Below, piece after piece: positions 5,767-13,655 of a DNA stretch of 18,006 bases (position 1 is the stretch's first letter; each line of letters starts with the position of its first letter). Location: the NCBI GenBank assembly GCA_023258355.1, contig JALQZL010000016.1:1-18006 (forward strand), given 5' to 3'. The translations under genes were made by a program, and so were the position numbers. Under the pieces are notes generated by a model. The model was not told the origin of the DNA and searched no databases. It saw nothing but the letters and a program-made list of their open reading frames with translations. The DNA is from Wenzhouxiangellaceae bacterium. Its GTDB lineage: Bacteria; Pseudomonadota; Gammaproteobacteria; Xanthomonadales; Wenzhouxiangellaceae.

Positions 5767-7350
5767 TTAGTGACTCCTTGTATCTATGGGCCTGATGGAC
5801 TCTGGAAGTACTTGTGCATCAAAACGCTGCTTTAGCTTCTGAATGAGTGGATCTTGATCAATTGCTGTTTGCGCGTCTAGATTTGCAGCCTCAACCTTTT
5901 CAGAGGCCATCTCAGCAGGAGTTTGCTGTGTCTGATTGGTGACTGTCGCTAAGGTGATTTTCACCGGAAGCCCGAAATGCTCAGTCATGGCCTTCGACAG
6001 GGTCTCTTTAAAACGATCTGTTGTCAGCACTTTGTCATCATCTTTGACATTAAATGTGATTTGATCACCGCGCATCTTCTCCACTGTTAACAATCCCGCC
6101 ACCGCCTTAACCGAGCCATTTAAAGGTAACGCGTCTAGGACATCTGACCACTGCGCAGGTGAAAAGTCGAGCCCCGAGGCTTTGGGTGAATTCACCGACT
6201 GATCCACACTGGCATCAGGTGACAAATCATGATGACTTGATCCAGTGGGTGACCCGCCTTTTGCGCTGTTGGCAGGGCTAAATGCAAATAATCGCAGTAT
6301 GGTCATCTGACACCCTGTTTGCTGGCTAGGCGCCCAGTCGAGGTCTTTTCGACCCATGACCACGATCTGATAAAAAAGCTGCAAATCTTCAGGATCGAAT
6401 TTTGCTGCAAGCCCAACGAGATCTTCCCAGTCATCCCGAGAGTCATCACGGTAATCCGGCAACTGTTGAATTAACCCCACCCGGTGCAATGCTTCGGCCA
6501 AGTCACTCAATAGTTGCCCCAGGTCTCTGGCTTGTGCAAAGACTTCATCGACAATGGCAATGGCCTGACTTGGCTGGTTATCAGCAAGAGCCTGTAGCAA
6601 GCCATGAACGTGACGCTGCTCAACACTGCCTAACATCTCTCTGACACTTTGATCTTCCAGCCCATTTTCTGCCGCCAAGGCCTGATCGAGCAGGCTAAGC
6701 CCATCGCGCATGCTGCCATCGGCGGCAACAGCCAACCGGCGAAGTGATTCGGGCGGCGCATTCAACTCTTCGGACTGGCAAATTGTCTGCATTTGTTCTG
6801 TGATTTGACTAACGGAGAGTCGCCGCAGGTTAAATTGCAGACACCGAGACAAGATGGTGACTGGAATTTTTTGAGGATGGGTCGTGGCCAACACAAATTT
6901 GACATGCTCGGGTGGCTCTTCGAGCGTTTTGAGTAACGCATTGAAACTATGGAGCGACAACATGTGAACCTCATCGATGAGGTAAACCTTGAATCTGCCT
7001 TGCGCTGGCGCATACTGAACATTGTCCAAAATATCCCGCGTGTCATCGACCTTGGTTCGGGACGCCGCATCAATCTCCAAAAGATCCACAAAGCGCCCCT
7101 CATCAATGGCAACGCAATGCTCACACTGGCCACATGGCTCGGCGCTGATTCCCTCCAAACAGTTCAGTGACTTGGCCAAGATCCTTGCGATTGTTGTCTT
7201 TCCCACGCCTCGAGTGCCCGTAAACAAAAAGGCGTGGTGGATCCGCCCTTGCTCCAATCCATGCGTCAATACCTTGACAACATGGTCTTGGCCGACCAAC
7301 TCTGAAAACGTCTTAGGACGCCATTTTCTTGCAAGAACTTGATAGCTCAC
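5767..7350 (-). CDS. dnaX: DNA polymerase III subunit tau/gamma (DnaX)
   Basis: A 527-residue clamp-loader ATPase, shorter than E. coli tau (643). It loads the beta clamp and tethers polymerase cores. The AAA+ module is intact and numbers like E. coli: Walker A GTRGVGKT at 45-52, zinc-binding Cys64, Cys73, Cys76 and Cys79, Walker B LIDEVH with Asp126-Glu127, and the SRC arginine-finger motif with Arg169. Domain III runs to about residue 370. A Ser/Gly/Pro-rich linker (about 375-405) leads into a compact C-terminal domain that should bind DnaB and the polymerase alpha subunit. The start is GTG (7348-7350, MSYQVLARKW), matching family N-termini. No AAAAAAG-type slippery run is visible near the linker, so a frameshifted gamma form is not supported. 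Confidence 0.96.
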   Translation of the reverse strand: MSYQVLARKWRPKTFSELVGQDHVVKVLTHGLEQGRIHHAFLFTGTRGVGKTTIARILAKSLNCLEGISAEPCGQCEHCVAIDEGRFVDLLEIDAASRTKVDDTRDILDNVQYAPAQGRFKVYLIDEVHMLSLHSFNALLKTLEEPPEHVKFVLATTHPQKIPVTILSRCLQFNLRRLSVSQITEQMQTICQSEELNAPPESLRRLAVAADGSMRDGLSLLDQALAAENGLEDQSVREMLGSVEQRHVHGLLQALADNQPSQAIAIVDEVFAQARDLGQLLSDLAEALHRVGLIQQLPDYRDDSRDDWEDLVGLAAKFDPEDLQLFYQIVVMGRKDLDWAPSQQTGCQMTILRLFAFSPANSAKGGSPTGSSHHDLSPDASVDQSVNSPKASGLDFSPAQWSDVLDALPLNGSVKAVAGLLTVEKMRGDQITFNVKDDDKVLTTDRFKETLSKAMTEHFGLPVKITLATVTNQTQQTPAEMASEKVEAANLDAQTAIDQDPLIQKLKQRFDAQVLPESIRPIDTRSH

Positions 7351-7438
7351 GATTGTCTCAATGTCCGCAGATTCATGGATGCCGACGTGGCAAATTCAAA
7401 GTTTAAGTGTACACGATTAGGCGAATTTCATTGCCCAG

Positions 7439-7468
7439 TTGGTAATTTCCACGGCACTTTGAGATAAT
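7439..7468 (+). promoter_or_regulatory. Promoter of the 4.5S RNA gene
   Basis: TTGGTA (7439-7444) and GATAAT (7463-7468) form a plausible sigma-70 promoter with an 18-base spacer. Initiation about seven to nine bases after the -10 would fall at the predicted 5' end of the RNA. The GC-rich GCGTGGC just after the -10 resembles the discriminator of growth-rate-controlled stable RNA promoters. That regulation is inferred. Confidence 0.55.
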
Positions 7469-7476
7469 GCGTGGCT

Positions 7477-7589
7477 GGTGGTCCCTATTGGTCTTCCCAC
7501 ACTGTTTCTGATGTGAACCCCGTCAGGCCCGGAAGGGAGCAGCGGCAGCAACGGACGCAGGTGCTGGGGTCGGGCTGATGGGGGCCACC
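7477..7589 (+). ncRNA. ffs: 4.5S RNA (bacterial signal recognition particle RNA)
   Basis: The conserved SRP RNA core is present at 7522-7543, reading GTCAGGCCCGGAAGGGAGC then AGC, with the GGAA tetraloop at 7531-7534. This closely matches the E. coli 4.5S core. The ends pair: GGTGGTCCC at 7477-7485 with GGGGCCACC at 7581-7589, including one G-U wobble. That gives a single long hairpin of about 113 nt against 114 in E. coli. The RNA binds Ffh and targets nascent membrane proteins to FtsY. The T-rich TCATTCTTT just after the stem may help termination. A position divergent from dnaX is common in gammaproteobacteria. Exact ends may shift by a few bases. Confidence 0.93.
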
Positions 7590-7651
7590 TCATTCTTTCC
7601 CAAGCGACACCGCTATACTGTTATGTCATCTTTCATGTTCAAGAGTGCGCC

Positions 7652-8635
7652 ATGAGAAAAACAAGAGTTCCGCAGATCACCTCAGCCAAAACCTGGGTCA
7701 GCATCGTCTTTCTCCTCTGTGCCTTCGTGATATCCAATGCAGGGGCGAGCGACCTCCCTCGCGTCTGGCTAGAGACAACACACGGGCCGATTCTTCTGGA
7801 ATTAGACGACCAAAAAGCGCCTGTGACCACTGAGAATTTTCTCAATTACGTCAATTCAGGCTTCTACGATGGGAAAATTTTTCATCGTGTCATTAGCGGA
7901 TTCGTGATTCAAAGTGGGGCCTATGATGCCGATCTGGTTTTCCATGAACCCACGCAAGACACGATTGAGAGTGAAGCCAAAAATGGCCTGTTCAACCAGC
8001 CTTACACGATTGCCATGGGGCTAGTCGGTGGCGATGTGGACTCTGCTCAAGCTCAGTTTTATATCAATGTGGGTAACAATGACCACCTTGACGCTGACTA
8101 TACGGTTTTTGGTACTGTCATTGCCGGCCAAGCTTCCGTGGAGAGAATTTCAAAACTCCGGACCATCGGTGAAGATGTCCCACTAGAGGCACCGAGAATT
8201 AAACGGGCTGTTCAAGTCGAGAAATATCCGCTGATGCCTCTGCACACGGGCTCTTGGTACAACGTGGAGACTTCAGGCACAGGCTTTAATATCGAGATCA
8301 CTCATGATGCCTCAACTGAGTCTGGTCCATTGGCCATTGTTTATTGGTATGATTTCTCTGCTGGTGAGCAAATTTGGCTCACAGGCGTCAAGGACTTTGA
8401 ATGGGGAAATCACATGGTCACTGTTGACCTACTGACCGCAGAAAGCCCTGTGAACAATGCCGACTTTCGTCAGCCACCCGAAGGCAGTGCCTTCACAACT
8501 TGGGGAACACTCACCATCGAGTTTTTAAGTTGCACCGAGGGCTTGTTGACTTTTGACTCTCCGACCATCGGATCGTCGGTCGTCAGCGTCACTCGGCTCA
8601 GCACGCCTGTCGGCGAGAGTTGTGAGAGCCTCTAA
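7652..8635 (+). CDS. Secreted cyclophilin-type peptidyl-prolyl isomerase with extra C-terminal domain
   Basis: A 327-residue exported protein. Residues 1-32 form a signal peptide (hydrophobic TWVSIVFLLCAFVI, likely cleavage GA|SD). Residues 37-190 are a cyclophilin domain like periplasmic PpiA, with the catalytic stretch IFHRVISGFVIQSG (Arg79, Phe84, Gln87). QFYINVGNNDHLD and YTVFG follow. The human cyclophilin A positions Trp121 and His126 appear as His145 and Tyr150. Residues about 199-320 form a second domain opening with TGSWYNVETSGTGFNIEI and LAIVYWYDFSAGEQIWLTG. I recognise this GxWYN...GFNIE...WYxY pattern as a recurring domain in exported gammaproteobacterial proteins, but I have no function for it. 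Most PpiA proteins are near 190 residues. The ATG at 7652 has only a weak AAGAG upstream. The nuclease gene follows after 15 bases. Confidence 0.9.
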   Translation: MRKTRVPQITSAKTWVSIVFLLCAFVISNAGASDLPRVWLETTHGPILLELDDQKAPVTTENFLNYVNSGFYDGKIFHRVISGFVIQSGAYDADLVFHEPTQDTIESEAKNGLFNQPYTIAMGLVGGDVDSAQAQFYINVGNNDHLDADYTVFGTVIAGQASVERISKLRTIGEDVPLEAPRIKRAVQVEKYPLMPLHTGSWYNVETSGTGFNIEITHDASTESGPLAIVYWYDFSAGEQIWLTGVKDFEWGNHMVTVDLLTAESPVNNADFRQPPEGSAFTTWGTLTIEFLSCTEGLLTFDSPTIGSSVVSVTRLSTPVGESCESL

Positions 8636-8650
8636 TCTAGGCCTCGTGTA

Positions 8651-9931
8651 ATGCCTTTGCGCCTACTTGCGATTGGCGATATGCACCTGGGGCGACCTGC
8701 CAGCAAGTTGCCTCAAGAGCTAGTCAGTCGCGCCCATGAGCTCAATGCAGTGGCAGCGTGGCTTAATACGGTTGACTTGGCGATTGAATCTGGCGTGGAT
8801 GTTGTTGCTCTGGCTGGCGATTTAATCGATCAGGAAGATAATCTGTTTGAAGCTTACCGACCCTTAGAGCTTGGCACACGAAAGCTGGTGGACGCGGGCA
8901 TTGAGGTGGTCGGTGTCAGTGGCAACCACGATGTCAAGGCACTACCCAGATTGGCAGAATCGCTTGATGCGTTCAAACTGCTCGGTGCTGGGGGACGATG
9001 GGAAACCCATGAGATCAGCAAACACGGACAAAACTTAACCCTTCATGGATGGTCTTTCCCTACCGTTGTGGTGCGGGATAACCCTCTTCAAGGGCATAAT
9101 TTCATTACTGGTCCTGGTATCAATTTGGGTCTTTTGCATTGCGATCGAGATCAGTCTGATTCCCGCTATGCCCCTGTTTCCTCACAATCACTGGTCAATG
9201 CAGGACTAGACGGGTGGCTACTTGGGCATATTCACAAGCCAGATCATCTATCCAAAGACAACCTGAGCGGCTATCTCGGTTCGATTGCTGGCCTTCATGT
9301 GGGTGAGCAGGGTCCCCGCGGACCATGGCTTATCGAGATCAATAAGGGAAAAATAGAGCAAGTCACACAGTGGCAAGTGGCGCCACTGCTTTGGATACAT
9401 CTATCGCTTGATGTGTCTCACTTATCACATTCCAGTGACTGCTTCGAATTGGTCAATGAGGAGATTCGCCGACTGGATGACCAGCATGCGAAAGCCATGA
9501 ATCCTCCCCATGCAATCGGACTGAGGCTGGAACTCACCGGCGAAAGTGACATCAGCGAGGAGATAGAACAGTTCCTAGTCGATCGACAAGGTGAGAACAT
9601 CGCTTTTGGCGAGATTGAATATGTCTTCATCGAATCCGTCACCGATCGCACATCGGCTACCGTCAATCTACATCATGTAGCGCAGCAAGCTGACCAAATG
9701 GGTTATCTCGCCGAACAACTGCTTTTACTGGAGAATCATGCGTCTTCCGAGGAAGCCCTTGCGCTGGTCAAGGACGCCCGAAGCGCGTTGAGTACCACTG
9801 CAAACCATACTCGCTGGCAACCCTTGGAAGAGTTGCGTTTGAGTGATGAACACATTATTGAGCGCTTGAAAATCAATGGGCATCGTCTGTTGCGAGAATT
9901 GATCAGACAGCGACAGGATCAGTCTGAGTGA
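8651..9931 (+). CDS. SbcD/Mre11-like metallophosphoesterase (DNA repair nuclease)
   Basis: A 426-residue calcineurin-like phosphoesterase of the SbcD/YhaO/Mre11 type. All metal-binding motifs are visible: GDMHLG (Asp10, His12), AGDLID (Asp57), SGNHD (Asn92, His93), LLHCD (His163) and LGHIHK (His193, His195). The catalytic domain runs to about residue 230. A capping and C-terminal region follows, ending in a helical tail rich in charged residues that in relatives binds the partner ATPase coiled coil. The start ATG has no strong Shine-Dalgarno sequence. The last codons overlap the next gene at GTGA, so nuclease and ATPase are probably translated together and form one complex. By analogy it would cut or trim DNA ends under ATPase control. 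It is closer in look to YhaO than to E. coli SbcD. Confidence 0.9.
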   Translation: MPLRLLAIGDMHLGRPASKLPQELVSRAHELNAVAAWLNTVDLAIESGVDVVALAGDLIDQEDNLFEAYRPLELGTRKLVDAGIEVVGVSGNHDVKALPRLAESLDAFKLLGAGGRWETHEISKHGQNLTLHGWSFPTVVVRDNPLQGHNFITGPGINLGLLHCDRDQSDSRYAPVSSQSLVNAGLDGWLLGHIHKPDHLSKDNLSGYLGSIAGLHVGEQGPRGPWLIEINKGKIEQVTQWQVAPLLWIHLSLDVSHLSHSSDCFELVNEEIRRLDDQHAKAMNPPHAIGLRLELTGESDISEEIEQFLVDRQGENIAFGEIEYVFIESVTDRTSATVNLHHVAQQADQMGYLAEQLLLLENHASSEEALALVKDARSALSTTANHTRWQPLEELRLSDEHIIERLKINGHRLLRELIRQRQDQSE

Positions 9932-12900
9932 AACTGCGCTCCCTAACCATCGACAAGCTGCCCGGTATTCCGAAACGGCTCGAGATCACAGGTTTTGGGC
10001 CAGCGGTTAATTTTTTAACAGGTCCCAATGCCAGTGGTAAGACTTCGCTGATCCGAGCGCTGGGTTACTTGCTTAATCCACCGCACAAATCTGATCCGAA
10101 AGATTTAATTGTGCATGCTGACTTTGAAATAGACGGAGAAAGATGGTCAGTGACGCGAGCCGGCCTTGAGCCGGTGTGGCGGCGCGGTGAAAAAATCACA
10201 ACACCACCTGACCTGCCAGCGACTGATGTGCTTGGATGCCATCTGATCAGAATCGAGGATCTGGTCGCACTTGGCCAAGGTGATGAGTCTGAGTTGGCCG
10301 AGAAACTGCAAATAGAAATGGATGGGGGATTGAGACTTCGCTCCCTCAGAGCTGGTTGCCAAAAGGTCTTAAATGCTCGGACCAGCAATGACCGCGCTAG
10401 CTATTTAGATGCTAGAGAACATCTAAGAGAGATCAGGCAAAACCAACGTCAATTGGCCACAAGACAAGCAGCTGAACCATCACTGATCGAAGCTATAGAG
10501 ACAGCCAAGGCTGCGCAACAACAACTTGAACTGCTCGGCATCGCCTTAGAGTTGACCTCTGAAATAGACAAACTCGAAAAATTGAAGTCTGAGCTTCAAG
10601 CATTGCCCAACGCACTATCAAAAATGACCGGCACTGAAATGGAGGCTCTGGCGAGTTTTGAGAAAAAACGAGATGAAGCGAAAGCCAAACTCGACAGTCA
10701 TGAGAAGACAATCAATCTCACTCAGCAAGCAATCAAGCAAACTGGGATCAGTGACCCAGAGCCCGATGCCGCATTCATCAAGACAGTGGCAGACAAGCTT
10801 GATCAACTCTCAAAAACACATGAACAAATCCAAACTAATCAGAAAGCGCATCATCTAGCAAAAGAGCGACGAGAGCAGGCTGCTCGAAGGCTTCAATCCA
10901 ATGGATCTGACATAATCAAAACGTGGCCGGATCTCAGCATTGGGGCAATCAATGAAGCGCAGGCTCTGGCTCGGAAGATAGATCGAGCCCATCAAGCAAG
11001 CCTAACCCAATCATCCACTGAGACCCGCCCTGCTTGGTGGAACCTAGGCCTCATCATTTTGGGCACGGCATGCGCCTTGGCTGGTGTTCTGTTAGACAAA
11101 GCACTTCTTTCTACACTCGGTGTGACCGCCCTGGTATTGGCTAGCGGCACACTCTGGCTGATGCGAGGAAAAGAGCTCTCACCGCGAAGTCACAGTCACG
11201 AACCAGGGATGGTCCAGAACTTGGAGAAAGAGGCTGAAAAACTGGCAGCGCGCCTAGGCTTTGATCCAGCACTTCTCAGCGAACAAGCCAGCGTGAGCTT
11301 TGCTGATGCCTATCGGCAGTATCAAACGGAATCACAAACCTATCATGAATTGTCTCACCGCCTAGATCATCTTATTGAATGCGAACAAACTATCAAAGAA
11401 CAACTCCATCAATGGCTCACTGAAAGAGAAGAAGCGTCTGGGCTTGAGAAGTCAGCAGACACAGCTTCCATGTCTCTTCGTGTCCGAGACTGGCTGGACC
11501 GAGCCGACACCTCTCGGCAACAACGTGACCTACTCAAGATGCAGGTATCCGAGCGTCAATACATTGAAAAAGAACTCACACAAAGCCAGCAGTCAATCCT
11601 TTCGCTCTACCATACCTTGGGATTAGACACCGACCAAAAAGCCAAGCTGATACAGTGGCTTACCCTTCGTCCGCGATGGCTGGAAATACAGGCGAGTATC
11701 GCAAAACATGAGGCGGTTATTGAAAATGGCATGCGCAAACTAAGCAATGAACCTGAGATTCTTGATCTGGTACGAGCTCATGAGTTGACGGCGCTTCAAG
11801 AGCATCATGAGGCACAAGCTAGGATTGCGTCGGAACTTGACGACCTACAACAACAGCGTGGGCGCCTGACTCAGGAACTGGAACAAGCATTCGAGGGCAA
11901 TGCTTTGGCAGAGGCCATGATGGAAGCTGAACAAGCGCTTGGTCAGTTTGAGGCGCGACGCGAGGAGGCACTTGACGCGCAAACCAGCCTTTTTTGGCTT
12001 AACAGGCTAGATGAAAAGACACGCCTGACATCCGGTGATCGAACCATCGACAAAGCCCGCACTCTTTTTATGAGATTCACACATTATCAATGGGACTTAA
12101 AGGTTGATGAAGGCATTCAAGCGATACGAGTGAATGACCGCGCCGTTATTCCTCTCTCACACCTGTCCACAGCAAGCAGAATGCAATTGCTGTTAGCTAT
12201 CCGCATGGCACGCGTCTTGCAGTCTGAAGAACGCCATGAGCCATTACCATTGATGATTGATGAAGCCCTCACAACTTCTGATCCAATCAGAGCATCCGCC
12301 ATTATTCAGAACTTTGAAGAAATTGCGCGAGACCAAGACAGGCAAATCATCTATCTTGCAGCAAGTGACTACGAGCTTCAGCTTTGGCACCATGTCACCA
12401 ACAGCGAGCCTACCCTCATTGAATTAGAGAATGACAACAATGACTCTAATACTCATGACAAACCGGCGCTTCAGTTTGTTGTAGCGCCTGAGGCCCCATC
12501 ACCGGAGGGTCTAACAGCACAAGCCTACGGACGCCTTTTAGGCGTGTCACTACCTAGGCTCGGTCAATCCTATGAACAAATACATCTGTTCTATCTGCTC
12601 CATGATCAGCCCACACTGCTTTATCAATGCCTTTCTCAATGGCGGATCAGTCAGTTGGGCTCTTTTGAGAAATGGCTCGATCAAGACACACGCAATCAAT
12701 TTGTAGGCGCGGATCAGAAAATGAGCCTTCGCCGTCGCTGCCAGATTTTGAAGCAATGGTGGGAGGCATGGTGTCAAGGCCAACCGATCCCCATTGATGA
12801 GGCGGTGCTAGCTCAGGCGCAGGATGGCGGAGGCTTAACAGACAAAACGCTGCCAGGTGTCATTGACATGGCTCGGTCGGTCGAATTTGATCCATCTTTG

Positions 12901-13161
12901 CTCGTCGATAAGCTGGAAAATGAGCCAATCTTGATGGGAAAAAACAAGCGCCGCCTTCGTCAAGATCAACTAGAGTCGCTCAAAGTGCATCTCACAGACA
13001 TGGGCTATCTGCCCACACGTGCCACACTGAGCCCGGAGCAACGAAGAATACAAGCTCTCGGTAATCTTCTGGGCGAGCCCTCCAAAGATGAGCTATCACA
13101 ATGGCATCATCTCATTGACCAACTTGAGTCGAATGTCTCGATTCGGTTGTCGGACAATTAG
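9928..13161 (+). CDS. SbcC/Rad50/YhaN-like AAA ATPase with transmembrane hairpin and C-terminal extension
   Basis: A 1077-residue SMC-like ATPase that starts with GTG overlapping the nuclease stop. Order of parts: N-terminal ATPase half with Walker A GPNASGKT at 32-39; coiled coil about 155-360; two hydrophobic segments at about 371-389 and 392-412, likely a membrane hairpin; second coiled coil about 428-690; C-terminal ATPase half with a signature-like LSTASRMQLLLAIRMA at 746-761 and Walker B LPLMIDE at 773-779, then TTSD and IIYLAASD. No CxxC zinc hook is present, which points to the YhaN type rather than Rad50. The ATPase head normally ends the protein, but here about 230 more residues (845-1077) follow. 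They are mostly helical, with LPGVIDMARSVEFDP and KNKRRLRQDQLESLKVHL, and I do not recognise them. The partner is surely the upstream nuclease. Confidence 0.88.
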   Translation: MKLRSLTIDKLPGIPKRLEITGFGPAVNFLTGPNASGKTSLIRALGYLLNPPHKSDPKDLIVHADFEIDGERWSVTRAGLEPVWRRGEKITTPPDLPATDVLGCHLIRIEDLVALGQGDESELAEKLQIEMDGGLRLRSLRAGCQKVLNARTSNDRASYLDAREHLREIRQNQRQLATRQAAEPSLIEAIETAKAAQQQLELLGIALELTSEIDKLEKLKSELQALPNALSKMTGTEMEALASFEKKRDEAKAKLDSHEKTINLTQQAIKQTGISDPEPDAAFIKTVADKLDQLSKTHEQIQTNQKAHHLAKERREQAARRLQSNGSDIIKTWPDLSIGAINEAQALARKIDRAHQASLTQSSTETRPAWWNLGLIILGTACALAGVLLDKALLSTLGVTALVLASGTLWLMRGKELSPRSHSHEPGMVQNLEKEAEKLAARLGFDPALLSEQASVSFADAYRQYQTESQTYHELSHRLDHLIECEQTIKEQLHQWLTEREEASGLEKSADTASMSLRVRDWLDRADTSRQQRDLLKMQVSERQYIEKELTQSQQSILSLYHTLGLDTDQKAKLIQWLTLRPRWLEIQASIAKHEAVIENGMRKLSNEPEILDLVRAHELTALQEHHEAQARIASELDDLQQQRGRLTQELEQAFEGNALAEAMMEAEQALGQFEARREEALDAQTSLFWLNRLDEKTRLTSGDRTIDKARTLFMRFTHYQWDLKVDEGIQAIRVNDRAVIPLSHLSTASRMQLLLAIRMARVLQSEERHEPLPLMIDEALTTSDPIRASAIIQNFEEIARDQDRQIIYLAASDYELQLWHHVTNSEPTLIELENDNNDSNTHDKPALQFVVAPEAPSPEGLTAQAYGRLLGVSLPRLGQSYEQIHLFYLLHDQPTLLYQCLSQWRISQLGSFEKWLDQDTRNQFVGADQKMSLRRRCQILKQWWEAWCQGQPIPIDEAVLAQAQDGGGLTDKTLPGVIDMARSVEFDPSLLVDKLENEPILMGKNKRRLRQDQLESLKVHLTDMGYLPTRATLSPEQRRIQALGNLLGEPSKDELSQWHHLIDQLESNVSIRLSDN

Positions 13162-13655
13162 CCGACCCAACGAAGGGGCTTCAGTTCACGCTTCAAATAC
13201 AATGGGTGAGCAGGCTGGCCTGATTGGTTCAGCTTGAGTATATGAAGGTCAAGATTCATCTTTTTAATGTGATGGCATCGATTTTGATATATGCCTTGAT
13301 TACCCCAAGCAGCCACCACAAGACTCGACTGACCAGCTAAATGCAAGATCCACGCATCATTCTCTGGGCCAATAGGATCTGGCACAGCCATGAGCTGTTG
13401 GGGATCCGTTGACCGGTAAGCAAACAGATTGGCCATAACCAGTCCGCCATAACCCCAGCTACGAGCAAACCGCATACAGCGCCTGATCGTGGGGTCGTCT
13501 ATTTCAGCATCGGCAGTCGAGGGATTGAGTCCAATTATCATGACCCATTTTTGCGCTGGTGCCCAAACTCGCTGTAAGCTATAGCGATATCGGCCGCATG
13601 ACGAGATAGTGGCCTGCTTTTCTATTTGATCATTAAGGGGCAATTGTTTCTGCAT
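13158..13655 (-). CDS. DUF1643 family protein
   Basis: A 165-residue protein with the hallmarks of DUF1643 (Pfam PF07799): an aromatic RYSLQRVW start, IIGLNPSTADAEIDDPTIRRC at about 41-61, FARSWGYGGLVMANLFAYR, TDPQQL, DPIGPENDAW, VVAAWGNQG, and the terminal HPLYL. The family's function is not established as far as I know. The length is typical. The stop (TAA, 13158-13160) overlaps the ATPase stop in the sequence TTAG. The start codon overlaps the divergent start of the sensor gene in a shared CATG. No clear Shine-Dalgarno sequence precedes the ATG, and no better in-frame start was found. It has no signal peptide, so it is cytoplasmic. The tight fit leaves no separate promoter space, so its promoter must lie inside the sensor gene. 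Confidence 0.9.
   Translation of the reverse strand: MQKQLPLNDQIEKQATISSCGRYRYSLQRVWAPAQKWVMIIGLNPSTADAEIDDPTIRRCMRFARSWGYGGLVMANLFAYRSTDPQQLMAVPDPIGPENDAWILHLAGQSSLVVAAWGNQGIYQNRCHHIKKMNLDLHILKLNQSGQPAHPLYLKRELKPLRWVG

Noticed and set aside
6866..6875. A T6 run that reads as A6 within dnaX, as a programmed frameshift site
   Set aside because: It encodes residues near 160 inside the AAA+ module, is out of register for a slippery heptamer, and is far from where a gamma product would end.
8651..13655. A defence island reading for the nuclease/ATPase/DUF1643 cluster
   Set aside because: No integrase, toxin, restriction or phage genes are visible nearby and the flanks are housekeeping genes. 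A repair role is at least as likely.
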